This document shows positions 24,601-32,325 of a stretch of DNA of 36,855 nucleotides, piece by piece. Both the position numbers and the translations under genes were made by a program. The notes beneath the pieces are model-generated. The model worked only from the letters and a program-made list of their open reading frames with translations. It was not told where the DNA came from and searched no databases. The stretch comes from Methanothrix sp. (GTDB lineage: Archaea > Halobacteriota > Methanosarcinia > Methanotrichales > Methanotrichaceae): NCBI GenBank assembly GCA_017994055.1, contig JAGOLL010000018.1, forward strand, positions 1 to 36,855, read 5' to 3'. The number at the start of each line of letters is the position of its first letter. Within the stretch, counting starts at the first letter, position 1.

Positions 24601-25416
24601 TCAGGCGTATCCCCGGTTGGCGTCCCTTATATGTGCCGCCATCTCCCTCAGAAATAGATCGTAGGTCTGTATGGTGAAGGCCTTCCATCCGGAGAACTCT
24701 TCTGCCAGCTCCCTCCCAAAGGCCTCCTCCTCCTCACTGGAGCTTGCTCTGCCATAGCCCTCCAGCCGGGGCAGATTCTCCTCCAGATAGCAGAGAAGAG
24801 CCATCTCGGCATAGGGCTTGGGCAGAAGTGGAGAGCATAATGCGAGATCTTGCATCAGCCGGTCATCCTCTCTCAGCTCCTCCGGGGTTATGGTCAGCTT
24901 CTTCTCTGTGCTCTTCTGAGCGGAGAGCATGATATCCCTCTTCTGATCCGGGGCGATGATCTTGCCGGGAGAGACCATCTCCTGATAGATGCGGCTCATT
25001 TCCAGCTCATGCTCCAGGGCAAAGGCCAGTATGCGATCGTTGCTGCAGCGGATTTATTGGGAGTTCAAGGAGATTATGGGATACCATTTATGGCCGCAAA
25101 AGAAGCGGCGGTTCATGGCCACCGCATAGTCCAAAGCTCCGTGGGGAGCTAATACAGCGGAGGGAAAGAAGGTTACGGCCTCGGTCTCCACAACGATAAA
25201 GGAGTTGATTCTCTCGTCTGCCAGGCTTCTTATCCGCTCCCAGTAAGGGGTGTCGCGAAATACTCGTTTCGGATCTCTCATCTCCTGATAAGAGGCCAGC
25301 AGCCTCTTCTGCTCAGAGTCGGGCCGGGCGGATAGACGGCAAGCTGCATCCAGGGACATGAGCCGGATCCATTGTCTGTACTCCTCTTCAAATCTGGCTC
25401 TATCATCCTGCTGCAA
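24601..25416 (-). pseudogene. Unknown archaeal protein interrupted by one in-frame TAA
   Basis: The first part runs from a TTG at 25416 (AGGA seven bases upstream) for 120 codons to TAA at 25056-25054. The same frame then continues without another stop for 151 codons to 24601. The continuation immediately after the TAA (IRCSNDRILAFALEHELEMSRIY) reads as ordinary coding sequence, and the first ATG of the downstream half, at 24999, has a weak ribosome binding site. So this was one gene of about 271 codons. The N-terminal half contains PDSEQKRLLASYQEM and FFCGHKWYPIIS, and the C-terminal half is acidic and helical. I do not recognise the family. It is TAA, not the TAG used for pyrrolysine. Two separate proteins remain possible. 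It follows the PC4-like gene by three bases. Confidence 0.72.
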
Positions 25417-25419
25417 GGC

Positions 25420-25674
25420 TCAATCCTGCTGGGAAGCCAGACGGTCCGGTCCGCCTGCTCTCTTCTCTTTCTCCTCGAGATCGACCCCGTCCAGTATGGT
25501 TTTGAATTCCGGCCACTGCTCTACAGGTATTCTAATTCCATTCTTGGACCAGCCAGTATACCTCTCACTGGTCACATACTCCCGGAGGTCTATTCCCACC
25601 GCTCCCCGATACTCCGTCTTCTGCACCACGATCTCTGTAGTCTCGTTCTTTCTCAGCCTTCCAATCTCAGCCAT
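25420..25674 (-). CDS. PC4-like transcriptional coactivator / ssDNA-binding protein
   Basis: The 84-residue product has a PC4/YdbC-type single-stranded nucleic-acid-binding fold: EYRGAVGIDLREYVTSERYTG, then WSKNGIRIPVEQWPEF. Proteins of this kind bind ssDNA as dimers and can stimulate transcription or act in repair. The N-terminus (MAEIGRLRKNETTEIVVQK) forms the first strands and the charged C-terminus is disordered. The ATG at 25674 has GGGAG five bases upstream. A TATA-like AT-rich stretch at 25705-25715 gives a short leader. The disrupted unknown gene follows at three bases, so both were one transcript. Confidence 0.88.
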   Translation of the reverse strand: MAEIGRLRKNETTEIVVQKTEYRGAVGIDLREYVTSERYTGWSKNGIRIPVEQWPEFKTILDGVDLEEKEKRAGGPDRLASQQD

Positions 25675-25704
25675 GATTCTCCCATTCCCTCTATTTCTTC
25701 ATTT

Positions 25705-25715
25705 ATTTTTATATG
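25705..25715 (-). promoter_or_regulatory. TATA box for the PC4-like gene
   Basis: The minus strand reads GCATATAAAAATAA across this site, about 35 bases before the ATG at 25674. The predicted transcription start is near 25683, so the leader holds little more than the ribosome binding site. Confidence 0.55.
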
Positions 25716-25778
25716 CCAGCAATAAAGCCCGTATAAGGCCCCCTATCTCCCCCTGCATAATTTCATTCCCTGCCAGTT

Positions 25779-26738
25779 TCAGGAGATTATCTCCACATAA
25801 AATGCTCTGGTATCGGCCACGATGTTCTCCCAGGGGCGCTTGTAGACTAAGCGTATGGTGGTCTTGCCTATACGGAGGGGGGTGAATACGAATACGGAAG
25901 TACCTCCCGCCCCCGGCCGCACGGCGTTCGTGGCGGACGGCTGGAACTCGGCGTCCTCCGCCCTGAGCAGGACATTATCATAATCCATGGTCCAGGCATA
26001 TCCGGTGGTGGGATTGGAGGGAAGGGATATGGTAAAGGGCTCATCTACCCTTGCCCTTATGAGTTCCGTCTCAATCTCTTTCTCCTCAGGCACTCTATAA
26101 TTATCCACAGGATACATCAGAGGATGATAGTCTATATTTTTTTCGTTGAGGAACACAGGCTGGTCTCCGATTCCATCTCCATTCTCATCTGATCCGCTGT
26201 AATCGTCCCAGTAGTTGCCCAGATAGCCTCTCAGAACTCGGCTACGGAACTGATAATTTATCTTCTGGCTCGAGTTCCAGGATGCAGCATCCTCCGGACA
26301 GACGCTGCCCTTTCCCCAAAACTCATTGAAGAAGATGATGGCCGGCAGTATCACCTCCAGAGTGCAATTCTGGGCAGGCTTGCGGCCAGAGTCCTCCGGT
26401 TTTGGGAACCGGAAGCCTCTCAGAGTCGCACCGTAAGCGGCCAGAACTACCTGTTCCTCCTGGGGGACGAGGACGGGTTTGCCCTGGCCGGTGTCCAGGC
26501 CGTGCAGAAACACCCTCTTGGCCACGACAACCGGATGGCTGTATACGCCGCTACAAACGGTTATGGTTTCATCCTGGGCCGATGCATTCAGGGCCTGCTT
26601 TAGATCGCTATAATCGCAGCCATCCGGGCAGACCCGGATCTCGGCCAGGCCGGGCAAAGGATGCAGGAACATCATTAATAGCAGGGTGGCGAGAAAAGGG
26701 AAGGAAATAAAGATGGATAGTCTTTTGTAATCGGGCAT
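25779..26738 (-). CDS. Secreted protein with truncated NosD-like region and C-terminal chagasin-family (I42) inhibitor domain
   Basis: The 319-residue product has a signal peptide (LATLLLMMFLHPLPGLA). An opening beta-helix strand of the NosD/CASH type follows (IRVCPDGCDYSDLKQALNAS, then ITVCSGVY). A NosD-like GNYWDDYSGSDENGDGIGD segment and the typical DYHPLMYPV follow, but most helix coils are missing. The last roughly 95 residues match chagasin-family cysteine protease inhibitors: the NPTTGY loop, the GAGGTS loop and the RPW loop are all present in order. Known I42 inhibitors block papain-type (C1) peptidases. It is divergent from thiL, with about 67 bases between them. Whether it restrains an endogenous or foreign protease is unknown. 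Confidence 0.85.
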   Translation of the reverse strand: MPDYKRLSIFISFPFLATLLLMMFLHPLPGLAEIRVCPDGCDYSDLKQALNASAQDETITVCSGVYSHPVVVAKRVFLHGLDTGQGKPVLVPQEEQVVLAAYGATLRGFRFPKPEDSGRKPAQNCTLEVILPAIIFFNEFWGKGSVCPEDAASWNSSQKINYQFRSRVLRGYLGNYWDDYSGSDENGDGIGDQPVFLNEKNIDYHPLMYPVDNYRVPEEKEIETELIRARVDEPFTISLPSNPTTGYAWTMDYDNVLLRAEDAEFQPSATNAVRPGAGGTSVFVFTPLRIGKTTIRLVYKRPWENIVADTRAFYVEIIS

Positions 26739-26805
26739 GCCAGAGTTGATATTGGCCTGCCAGGGGATAGACTTTTCCTTTCATCTGGGCCAGAGGTCGG
26801 CGATT

Positions 26806-27756
26806 ATGTCGGGAGGAGCTATAAGAGAGAGGGATCTGATCCGGCGCATATCCGAGATCCTGGGCGGGGTGGAGAATGACGACTGCGCACTGATCGAGGC
26901 AGGAGAGCGCTACCTGGTGGCGACGACCGATATGCTGCACCGCCAGACCGACTTTCCAGATATTATGAATCCCTGGCAGATGGGCTGGATGGCGGTGGCG
27001 GTCAATCTGAGCGATATCGCTGCCATGGGAGCGGAGCCTGCCAGCCTGCTCATGGCCGTGGGGCTGCCTCCTGAAGCAGACCTTTATTTCATAGATGAGC
27101 TATTTTCCGGATTTCGAGATTGCGCCGCATACTACGGCACCAGCATCTTGGGCGGTGACACCGACAGCCATCAGGAGCTGACGGTAACCGGCACAGCCTT
27201 GGGATGGGTGGAGAGGGATCTGGTTTTGAGGAGAAGCGGGGCTCATCCCGGAGATCTGCTCTGCACCACCGGCTCACTGGGCGGGGCCGGGGGGGGCCTC
27301 TATGCCTGGCGGGAGGAGAGGCTCAACAGCCCCTTCATCGAGAAGCTGCTGGAGCCGGAGCCGCGCCTCAAAGAAGGCCGGGCGCTGGCAAAAAGCGGAG
27401 CGGTCACGGCCATGATGGACAACAGCGACGGCCTTGCTCTGTCCTTGTCCGACCTCTCCGTCGTGAGCCGGGTGGGCTTTTTGATTTATGAGGAGAGGCT
27501 GCCCCTGGCGGAGGGGCTGGAGGAGATGGTGGGCCGGGAGAGGGCGGTGGAGATGGCCTTTAGCGCCGGGGGCGACTTCGAGTTGGTCTTCACCGTGCGT
27601 CGGGAAAGGCTCGAGGCGGCCCGTCGGGCCTGCAAGCTGACGGTGATAGGCGAGGCCGTGGAGAAGGGGATATGGGTGGAGGGGGATGGAGAGCGGAGGC
27701 GGGTGGAGGCGAGGGGGTACGAGCACAGGATTGGAAAATTTGGTAATAGGAAGTAG
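26806..27756 (+). CDS. thiL: Thiamine-monophosphate kinase
   Basis: It phosphorylates thiamine monophosphate to the diphosphate cofactor with ATP. The 316-residue chain has ThiL/AIR-synthase-fold motifs: ENDDCALIEAG, then TDMLHRQTDFP, VNLSDIAAMGAEP and GGDTDSHQ, all contributing Mg-ATP ligands. SLGGAGGGL and MMDNSDGLALSL come later, and FSAGGDFELVFTV lies near the C-terminus. The frame is open back to 26737, but the ATG at 26806 has GAGGT eight bases upstream and gives the family's usual start (SGGAIRERDLIRRI). It stands alone and converges on the TIR gene. Confidence 0.95.
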   Translation: MSGGAIRERDLIRRISEILGGVENDDCALIEAGERYLVATTDMLHRQTDFPDIMNPWQMGWMAVAVNLSDIAAMGAEPASLLMAVGLPPEADLYFIDELFSGFRDCAAYYGTSILGGDTDSHQELTVTGTALGWVERDLVLRRSGAHPGDLLCTTGSLGGAGGGLYAWREERLNSPFIEKLLEPEPRLKEGRALAKSGAVTAMMDNSDGLALSLSDLSVVSRVGFLIYEERLPLAEGLEEMVGRERAVEMAFSAGGDFELVFTVRRERLEAARRACKLTVIGEAVEKGIWVEGDGERRRVEARGYEHRIGKFGNRK

Positions 27757-27804
27757 AATTTCAGTTCAGACTCATTTGCGGATTTATTTGATCTCTATTG
27801 TCCT

Positions 27805-29247
27805 TTACTCCTGATTGCCAAAGCGCTTGACCAGATTTTTGCTATCACGTGATATGTCCCATGCACCCTGTTTATTATCGCGGAGGTCATTCTTCTCAAT
27901 AATCCCTGCGCCTTTATCATGAATATAGACTGCATTATAGGCGTTTTTATTTATGCGGTTACCCCGAACGGTTGGATTGCCTGCCTTTTTGATCTCGATA
28001 CCAGTTAGAGTATTTCCAAATATGTCGTTATCTTCGATAAGTCCCTGGCCGTTCTCGTAAATAAATATCCCAGATGCCTTACCGTCGTGGATCCTATTTC
28101 TTCGGACGGTTGGGTTCCCAGCCTCTTTGATAGAAATGCCCGCATTCGCATTTCCGAATATCTCGTTATCTTCTATTAATCCCTGACCGTTCTCATAAAC
28201 AAAGATCCCGGCTGACTCGCCATCGTGGATCTTGTTGCCTCTTAGCTTTGGAAATGCTTTACCGTGTATCGCTACACATGACAAGGAATTACTGGTTATA
28301 TCGCATCCTTCTATCTCCAGCAATCCCTGCTGGATATCAACACCATAAAAATTCCCTCCACCGATTTGCTGGAGAACAAGGTTTTCGACTCTTCCTCTGG
28401 CGGCCTTAAACAGTATAGCATCTTTTCCTTCCGCCCTGATCACAACATCCCCTAAATTGCCGTCTCCCACTATACATAGTGGCTTATCTAGAATGAGCCC
28501 TTCATCGTAGATCCCGGAATGAACCAGAATTCGCGATCCGGGATCTGCTTCTTTGATGGCCTGGGAAATGGTGGTATAGTCTCCCCGATGCCATTGATCG
28601 ACCACTACGGTGGGCATCTCAGGTTTCGGCCTTTCTTCCACTTTATTTTCGCTTGCATCAATGTAAGGCCTGGTCTCATGATGGACTGGCGCTGGAGTCT
28701 CAACCGCAGGTTCATGATCTCTGGAAGACGGCGGCATAGAGTCCAGTGCATTACGTATATGAGCTGCCAGTTTAGACAGTTCCCGCCGGACAGCCCCGGT
28801 GCCCAAGTCCTCAAACCTCAGCCCTCTCCAGTCTGCATACTGGCGGGAGGCGATGGTCTGTGCCAGTTTATCCTGATTCTTCTTGATTTTATCGTTAAGG
28901 AGAGGTGTATCAATAAGATATATTGGGAGGATCAGGTCGTCTCTTTCTAGCTCCCTCTCTCTTTCCAGGAATAGGTTCAACTCATTGCGGCAATTTTGGC
29001 TCTTGAAAAATCCCGGAGAGATAATGGGGATGAGAAAGGTGGTGCCATCAATGGATTCTTCGATCCTCTTTTTCCATGAGTCCCCCCATTTTATGTCCTT
29101 TCGGTCCATAAAGATGGGGAACTCTTCTCCCAGGTGCAGGCATACTTCGCCGCTTAAGCATTCGCAAAACTCGGTAAGATAGCCCCTGTTGAGCCTGTCG
29201 TCAATATGAGCATAGCTCATGAATGCCATTGGTTTGCGATCAGCCAT
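27805..29247 (-). CDS. TIR-domain protein fused to a right-handed parallel beta-helix
   Basis: The 480-residue product has a TIR domain at residues about 5-165: AFMSYAHIDD, then PIFMDRKDIKWGDSWKKRIEE (a BB-loop-like region), FLIPIISPGFFKSQNCRNEL and ILPIYLI. E89 in CRNEL sits where TIR NADases have their catalytic Glu. A Pro/Glu-rich linker (170-215) follows. Residues about 215-480 form a NosD/CASH-type beta-helix: YTTISQAIKEADPGSRILVHSG, then 46-residue units with ENGQGLIEDN and AGNPTVR. There is no signal peptide, so the helix is probably cytoplasmic and may sense or scaffold. The TATA box at 29288-29297 gives a leader of about 20 bases. It lies 127 bases downstream of the SLATT gene on the same strand. 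NAD cleavage in defence is an inference. Confidence 0.9.
   Translation of the reverse strand: MADRKPMAFMSYAHIDDRLNRGYLTEFCECLSGEVCLHLGEEFPIFMDRKDIKWGDSWKKRIEESIDGTTFLIPIISPGFFKSQNCRNELNLFLERERELERDDLILPIYLIDTPLLNDKIKKNQDKLAQTIASRQYADWRGLRFEDLGTGAVRRELSKLAAHIRNALDSMPPSSRDHEPAVETPAPVHHETRPYIDASENKVEERPKPEMPTVVVDQWHRGDYTTISQAIKEADPGSRILVHSGIYDEGLILDKPLCIVGDGNLGDVVIRAEGKDAILFKAARGRVENLVLQQIGGGNFYGVDIQQGLLEIEGCDITSNSLSCVAIHGKAFPKLRGNKIHDGESAGIFVYENGQGLIEDNEIFGNANAGISIKEAGNPTVRRNRIHDGKASGIFIYENGQGLIEDNDIFGNTLTGIEIKKAGNPTVRGNRINKNAYNAVYIHDKGAGIIEKNDLRDNKQGAWDISRDSKNLVKRFGNQE
27963..28238 (-). repeat. Two 138-bp tandem repeats encoding paired beta-helix coils
   Basis: The units are 27963-28100 and 28101-28238. 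Each encodes 46 residues, that is two 23-residue coils, with the shared pattern IHDG, GIF, YENGQGLIEDN, IFGN and AGNPTVR. Base identity is high enough to suggest duplication within the gene. Confidence 0.8.
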
Positions 29248-29287
29248 AAATCGACCCTTTTATCAACGAATAGCCCTGCAATTTCAT

Positions 29288-29297
29288 GATATAAATC
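29288..29297 (-). promoter_or_regulatory. TATA box for the TIR-beta-helix gene
   Basis: The minus strand reads GATTTATATC, about 45 bases before the ATG at 29247. Transcription would start near 29266. The TIR gene can therefore be expressed apart from the SLATT gene upstream. Confidence 0.5.
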
Positions 29298-29374
29298 AAT
29301 GGTGGGAAATTCCTACCAGCGTCTCCTTTTACCATAAAAACCACTCAATTGGCATTCCAATTCGATATCAAAAT

Positions 29375-29806
29375 CTACTGTTCTCCCCCCACTTTTTTCT
29401 CTCCTGCATGCTCCTTGTCCATTATCCACTTGGCGTTCTCTGTGGAGATCAACGCCTCAATCCTCTCAGCCAGCAGGGCCTCGGGATTCTCGGCATTGAG
29501 GTAATGGCCGGCTTTTGCATACCAGAGGTACTTCTCGTGCTTCAGAGCCTCTGCTGTGGTGCGATAAGTGATCCAGTTGCTCTGGAACTGATAGATGCTC
29601 TGCATGGACTCCAGCACCACCACGACCACTCCCAAGAGTCCGGTGAGCACCGCAGGGGCATGCAGGCCTGCGGCAAATGGAATCAGCGCAGCAGCTATAA
29701 CCTCTGTCACCTTGAGCTTCTTAAACCAATCCTGATTCCAGGCGCTCTTTTCGCTGTACCACTTGATCTGGCCTTCCATTCGCTCTAATGTCAGATTTGT
29801 CACCAT
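29375..29806 (-). CDS. SLATT / DUF4231 two-TM protein, predicted membrane effector
   Basis: The 143-residue product matches DUF4231, a branch of the SLATT superfamily. The N-terminal helix contains QIKWYSEKSAWNQDWFKKLK. Two close membrane helices follow (VIAAALIPFAAGL and LTGLLGVVVVVLESM), then the hallmark YQFQSNWITYRTTAEALKHEKY and a C-terminal ALISTENAKW. SLATT proteins have been proposed from genomic context to be pore-forming effectors of nucleotide-activated defence systems. The ATG at 29806 has GGAG seven bases upstream. It lies 127 bases upstream of the TIR-beta-helix gene on the same strand. No cyclic-nucleotide synthase gene is visible nearby, so it may answer to a TIR product instead. 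Confidence 0.88.
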   Translation of the reverse strand: MVTNLTLERMEGQIKWYSEKSAWNQDWFKKLKVTEVIAAALIPFAAGLHAPAVLTGLLGVVVVVLESMQSIYQFQSNWITYRTTAEALKHEKYLWYAKAGHYLNAENPEALLAERIEALISTENAKWIMDKEHAGEKKVGGEQ

Positions 29807-30088
29807 AGCCGCTCTCCTTCGAATATCAATCAGAATGAATAGAATTCTTTAGCTGTCTCTCCGGTTATCTGCACAAGGATATTAAGCCTTTTGAAGAAGC
29901 TCGCAAATGAACGCATCGGGTCTTGTGCTTGCGGCCAGGCATCAGATTTACCTTGCTAGGGAAAGAAATTCCGGTTCCAAATGGCTTGGATAACTTCTGC
30001 TAAAACAAACTTTAAAAAAGCAATGGGGACGGCAATTGCATCCGCCCTCTCCTTATTGTCCTTTCGCCGGCTACAGAAGATCCACTCT
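29807..30088. other. Intergenic region without a gene
   Basis: This stretch separates the secreted-protein gene from the SLATT gene. Its left end holds the SLATT leader with GGAG, and an AT-rich CTTAATATCC on the minus strand near 29876-29885 is a possible TATA box. I see no RNA gene or repeat. Confidence 0.4.
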
Positions 30089-30553
30089 TCAGCCCACCAG
30101 AGTGGAGTTGAAGTCGATGAATATCCCCGTCATCTTGCCTTCTTCAAAGTAGCCATAAACGGGATAGGTTCCGGCACCCGGAATCAGTCGCATGCTGCTG
30201 CCGCTGTCAGAGGCGATGATAAATCCTGTGGTTACATTGAGCATTCCTATGAACTGATAGCTGATGAGGGGGCATGCTTTGATCTTCTCTTCATCCTCGA
30301 CTATGCCGCTGCTGGATGAAAACGGCTCGCCTCCCACCCAGGGGCTGCCTATACCCTTCTCGAAGAGCTCTCTCATGGCCGACTCTGCGGGGCGATCTTT
30401 GGGCTGGGGCCTGTCTCCAAGCAGAGATAGGTCCTGATTCGTTGTATCTGCATCTGCATTGCTCTCTTCCGCCTGGACTGAGCCGATGGCAAACAAGGCC
30501 AGAAGCATTGCTGCCGCCAGAAAGGCAGGCATCGCTCTTATAAATCCTCTCAT
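30089..30553 (-). CDS. Secreted protein of unknown function
   Basis: The 154-residue product has a clear signal peptide (PAFLAAAMLLALFAIGSVQA, cleaved before EESNAD). The mature part begins with a polar linker and ends in a compact beta-rich region (YQFIGMLNVTTGFIIASD, then GTYPVYGYFEEGKMTGIFIDF). Two N-X-S/T sequons are present near the end. The frame extends upstream to 30607, but the ATG at 30553 has GGGGAG four bases upstream and starts the signal peptide directly. I do not recognise the family. Neighbours give no clear hint. Confidence 0.7.
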   Translation of the reverse strand: MRGFIRAMPAFLAAAMLLALFAIGSVQAEESNADADTTNQDLSLLGDRPQPKDRPAESAMRELFEKGIGSPWVGGEPFSSSSGIVEDEEKIKACPLISYQFIGMLNVTTGFIIASDSGSSMRLIPGAGTYPVYGYFEEGKMTGIFIDFNSTLVG

Positions 30554-30728
30554 GGTACTCCCCTCTTTAATATTCTTTAAAGATTTTCTGACCAATATGC
30601 TAAGCATGCCAGTGTTCGCATTCTATAATATATTGCTTTCCCTGCATTAAAGCCAATTCAGGAGGCTATGATCAACTTATCCGGTGCCGGCCTGCCAGAG
30701 CCGTTGCCTCGAGCCAGGATTCAGTGCT

Positions 30729-30750
30729 TAAAATAAAAATAATTAAAAAA
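30729..30750 (-). terminator. T-rich terminator candidate after the Hfq-like gene
   Basis: The minus strand has TTTTTTAATTATTTTTATTTT just downstream of the Hfq-like stop codon. Archaeal RNA polymerase terminates at such T-runs without a hairpin. Confidence 0.45.
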
Positions 30751-30763
30751 TGCATTAATAGTT

Positions 30764-31006
30764 TTAAGTTCCTGGCTTATAACCGCGTGGCTCTTCAACC
30801 GCCTCCATGGTGGCAATGGCATGCTTGAAGACCAGCAGCTCGCCCTTAGCCGTCTGGAGCAGGATCTCATATGAGTTGAATGATTCAACCGTCCCCACAA
30901 CAGGCTGGCCTCCCGAGAGGAGGCGAATCATAACCTTCTTGCCTTTGAACTTGGGTATGAATTGCGGCAATGGCTGTTTTACAACGGATTTTTCTTCTTC
31001 GGACAT
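30764..31006 (-). CDS. Hfq-like Sm-fold RNA-binding protein
   Basis: The 80-residue product has a short charged N-terminus and then an Sm-type core: KKVMIRLLSGGQPVVGTVESFNSYEILLQT, ending in LLVFKHAIATMEAV. The FKHAI segment matches the bacterial Hfq Sm2 motif (YKHAI) rather than the archaeal Lsm consensus. By family it would form a hexamer that binds U-rich RNA. Three in-frame ATGs lie within 20 bases. The third, at 31006, has the best ribosome binding site arrangement (GGAGG 11 bases and GAGG 3-4 bases upstream), so I prefer it. A TATA box at 31062-31071 and a T-rich terminator make this a one-gene unit. Confidence 0.75.
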   Translation of the reverse strand: MSEEEKSVVKQPLPQFIPKFKGKKVMIRLLSGGQPVVGTVESFNSYEILLQTAKGELLVFKHAIATMEAVEEPRGYKPGT

Positions 31007-31061
31007 TTTCCTCATTCCCTCCATTGATGCTTCTGCTTATTAAGAGTATCATCTGATAAAC

Positions 31062-31071
31062 ATAAATAATT
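31062..31071 (-). promoter_or_regulatory. TATA box for the Hfq-like gene
   Basis: The minus strand reads AATTATTTATG here. The predicted transcription start is near 31041, giving a leader of about 35 bases with GGAGG. Confidence 0.45.
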
Positions 31072-31132
31072 TGCAGATCCAATGGCAACTCAAGCTGCCT
31101 TTGATCCGGCTCTATAAAATGAGATCATGCCT

Positions 31133-32227
31133 CTAGCCGAAGATCTCCTGGGCCGGGCAGCTCCGAACCGAACCCTCAAAATCCCTGCTGCGGCGCAGAG
31201 CCCTCCAGGCATCCTTGAGTGAGATCTCTTTGACATTGGCATAGCTCTCTTTCAGGTATGGACAGCCCCTGATGCTTCCGTCCACAGCCACATGCATCCA
31301 TCTTCTGCCAGCCATGCAGCCGAGCATCTGGCCCTCGAAGTAAGTATTGGCAAAGATCCTGGGTCCGCCCGGTGTGGAGTTGATCTTGCGGTAGATATCT
31401 ACAATCTTCTCTTTTTCTATGATAGTCAGCTTCTCCTCTGGAGTCCTGGGCATGCCCTCCCATACCGACAGCTCCTGTACCCCCAGTTCATCGGCCAGCC
31501 TGTAGAGGTCCAAAATTCTGTCCACCTGCCCCGCCTTGATATGGCAGGACATGGTAACCATAAGCCCGGCATCAAGAGCCATGCCTATGGCCTCCAGAGC
31601 CCTGCCGTGGGCTCCGGAAACTCCTCTCACCTGGTCATGCTCCTCGGGATTGGTGCTGTAAACTCCGATGATCAGATTATAGAGGCCTGCTTCTTTGAGC
31701 TTAACCGCCTTTTCCGCCGTCAGCTCCAGGCCGGGGGAAAAGAGATTTACGACTGCCTTATCCGGATCGATATATCTGATCAGATCGAATATATCCTCTC
31801 TCAGCAGCGGATCGCCCTCAGTGAATGTTATTATGCAGCTTCCCAAGTCCAGGGCCTGATCTATGACCCGAGTCATCTCCTGATAGTTCAGCTCCCCTTC
31901 ACCCTCTCGGATCAGACAGTGCTCACATCTGGCCCCGCAGCTCCTGGTGACCTCGATGGACACAGTCGAGGGAACGGGACGGCCTATCGCTGCCCTGGCC
32001 TCATTGGCCAGTAGCCTCCGGAATGGCCCGCTGGGTATGGGTGGAAGCCAGGTGCTGGCTACCATATCATCAGGCCGGATCAGAGCAGGCTTCTCCTCCG
32101 CCAGCCTCTGGTTCATGATATTCAAAGCCGGTTGGATCATCCCGGCCAGAGCCCCACTGGCCTGCAATGCTCGACGATCACCATCAAAGTCCACGCGCAG
32201 GGCGGCCGTCTTGAGAAGCATGGTCAT
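31133..32227 (-). CDS. Radical SAM protein with SPASM-like C-terminal Cys region
   Basis: The 364-residue product binds a 4Fe-4S cluster through the CxxxCxxC motif in [11 protein letters not shown] (C97, C101, C104) and uses S-adenosylmethionine, here with [10 protein letters not shown] as the GGE-like motif. The C-terminus has [22 protein letters not shown] and a final SCPAQ, resembling a short SPASM/twitch region that may hold a second cluster. The N-terminal 85 residues are helical and unusual. I cannot name the substrate. The TATA box at 32250-32258 places the transcript start at the ATG itself, so the message is probably leaderless; an ATG two codons later is equally possible. It is divergent from argG. 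Confidence 0.82.
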   Translation of the reverse strand: MTMLLKTAALRVDFDGDRRALQASGALAGMIQPALNIMNQRLAEEKPALIRPDDMVASTWLPPIPSGPFRRLLANEARAAIGRPVPSTVSIEVTRSCGARCEHCLIREGEGELNYQEMTRVIDQALDLGSCIITFTEGDPLLREDIFDLIRYIDPDKAVVNLFSPGLELTAEKAVKLKEAGLYNLIIGVYSTNPEEHDQVRGVSGAHGRALEAIGMALDAGLMVTMSCHIKAGQVDRILDLYRLADELGVQELSVWEGMPRTPEEKLTIIEKEKIVDIYRKINSTPGGPRIFANTYFEGQMLGCMAGRRWMHVAVDGSIRGCPYLKESYANVKEISLKDAWRALRRSRDFEGSVRSCPAQEIFG

Positions 32228-32249
32228 TATATGCTATCTTTTTCCCGGC

Positions 32250-32258
32250 AGTTATAGA
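32250..32258 (-). promoter_or_regulatory. TATA box for the radical SAM gene, leaderless
   Basis: The minus strand reads CTCTATAAC, about 27 bases before the ATG at 32227. There is no ribosome binding site between them, which fits a leaderless transcript. Confidence 0.5.
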
Positions 32259-32282
32259 GTTATCGCTTCTTGGAGAGATAAG

Positions 32283-32289
32283 GTTAAAT
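32283..32289 (+). promoter_or_regulatory. TATA-like box for argG
   Basis: The GTTAAAT stretch lies about 40 bases before the TTG at 32326. The predicted start near 32312 leaves a leader containing GGTGA. Confidence 0.35.
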
Positions 32290-32325
32290 CGATCATCACC
32301 CCTTTACGGCAGCGGTGAAGCTGAA

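Noticed and set aside
25054-25056. Pyrrolysine or selenocysteine readthrough at the stop
   Set aside because: The codon is TAA, which neither system uses, so a nonsense mutation or sequence error is more likely.
30665-30736. 18-codon plus-strand frame with AGGAGG just before the ATG
   Set aside because: The ribosome binding site is only two bases from the ATG, the peptide is very short, and there is no sign of conservation.
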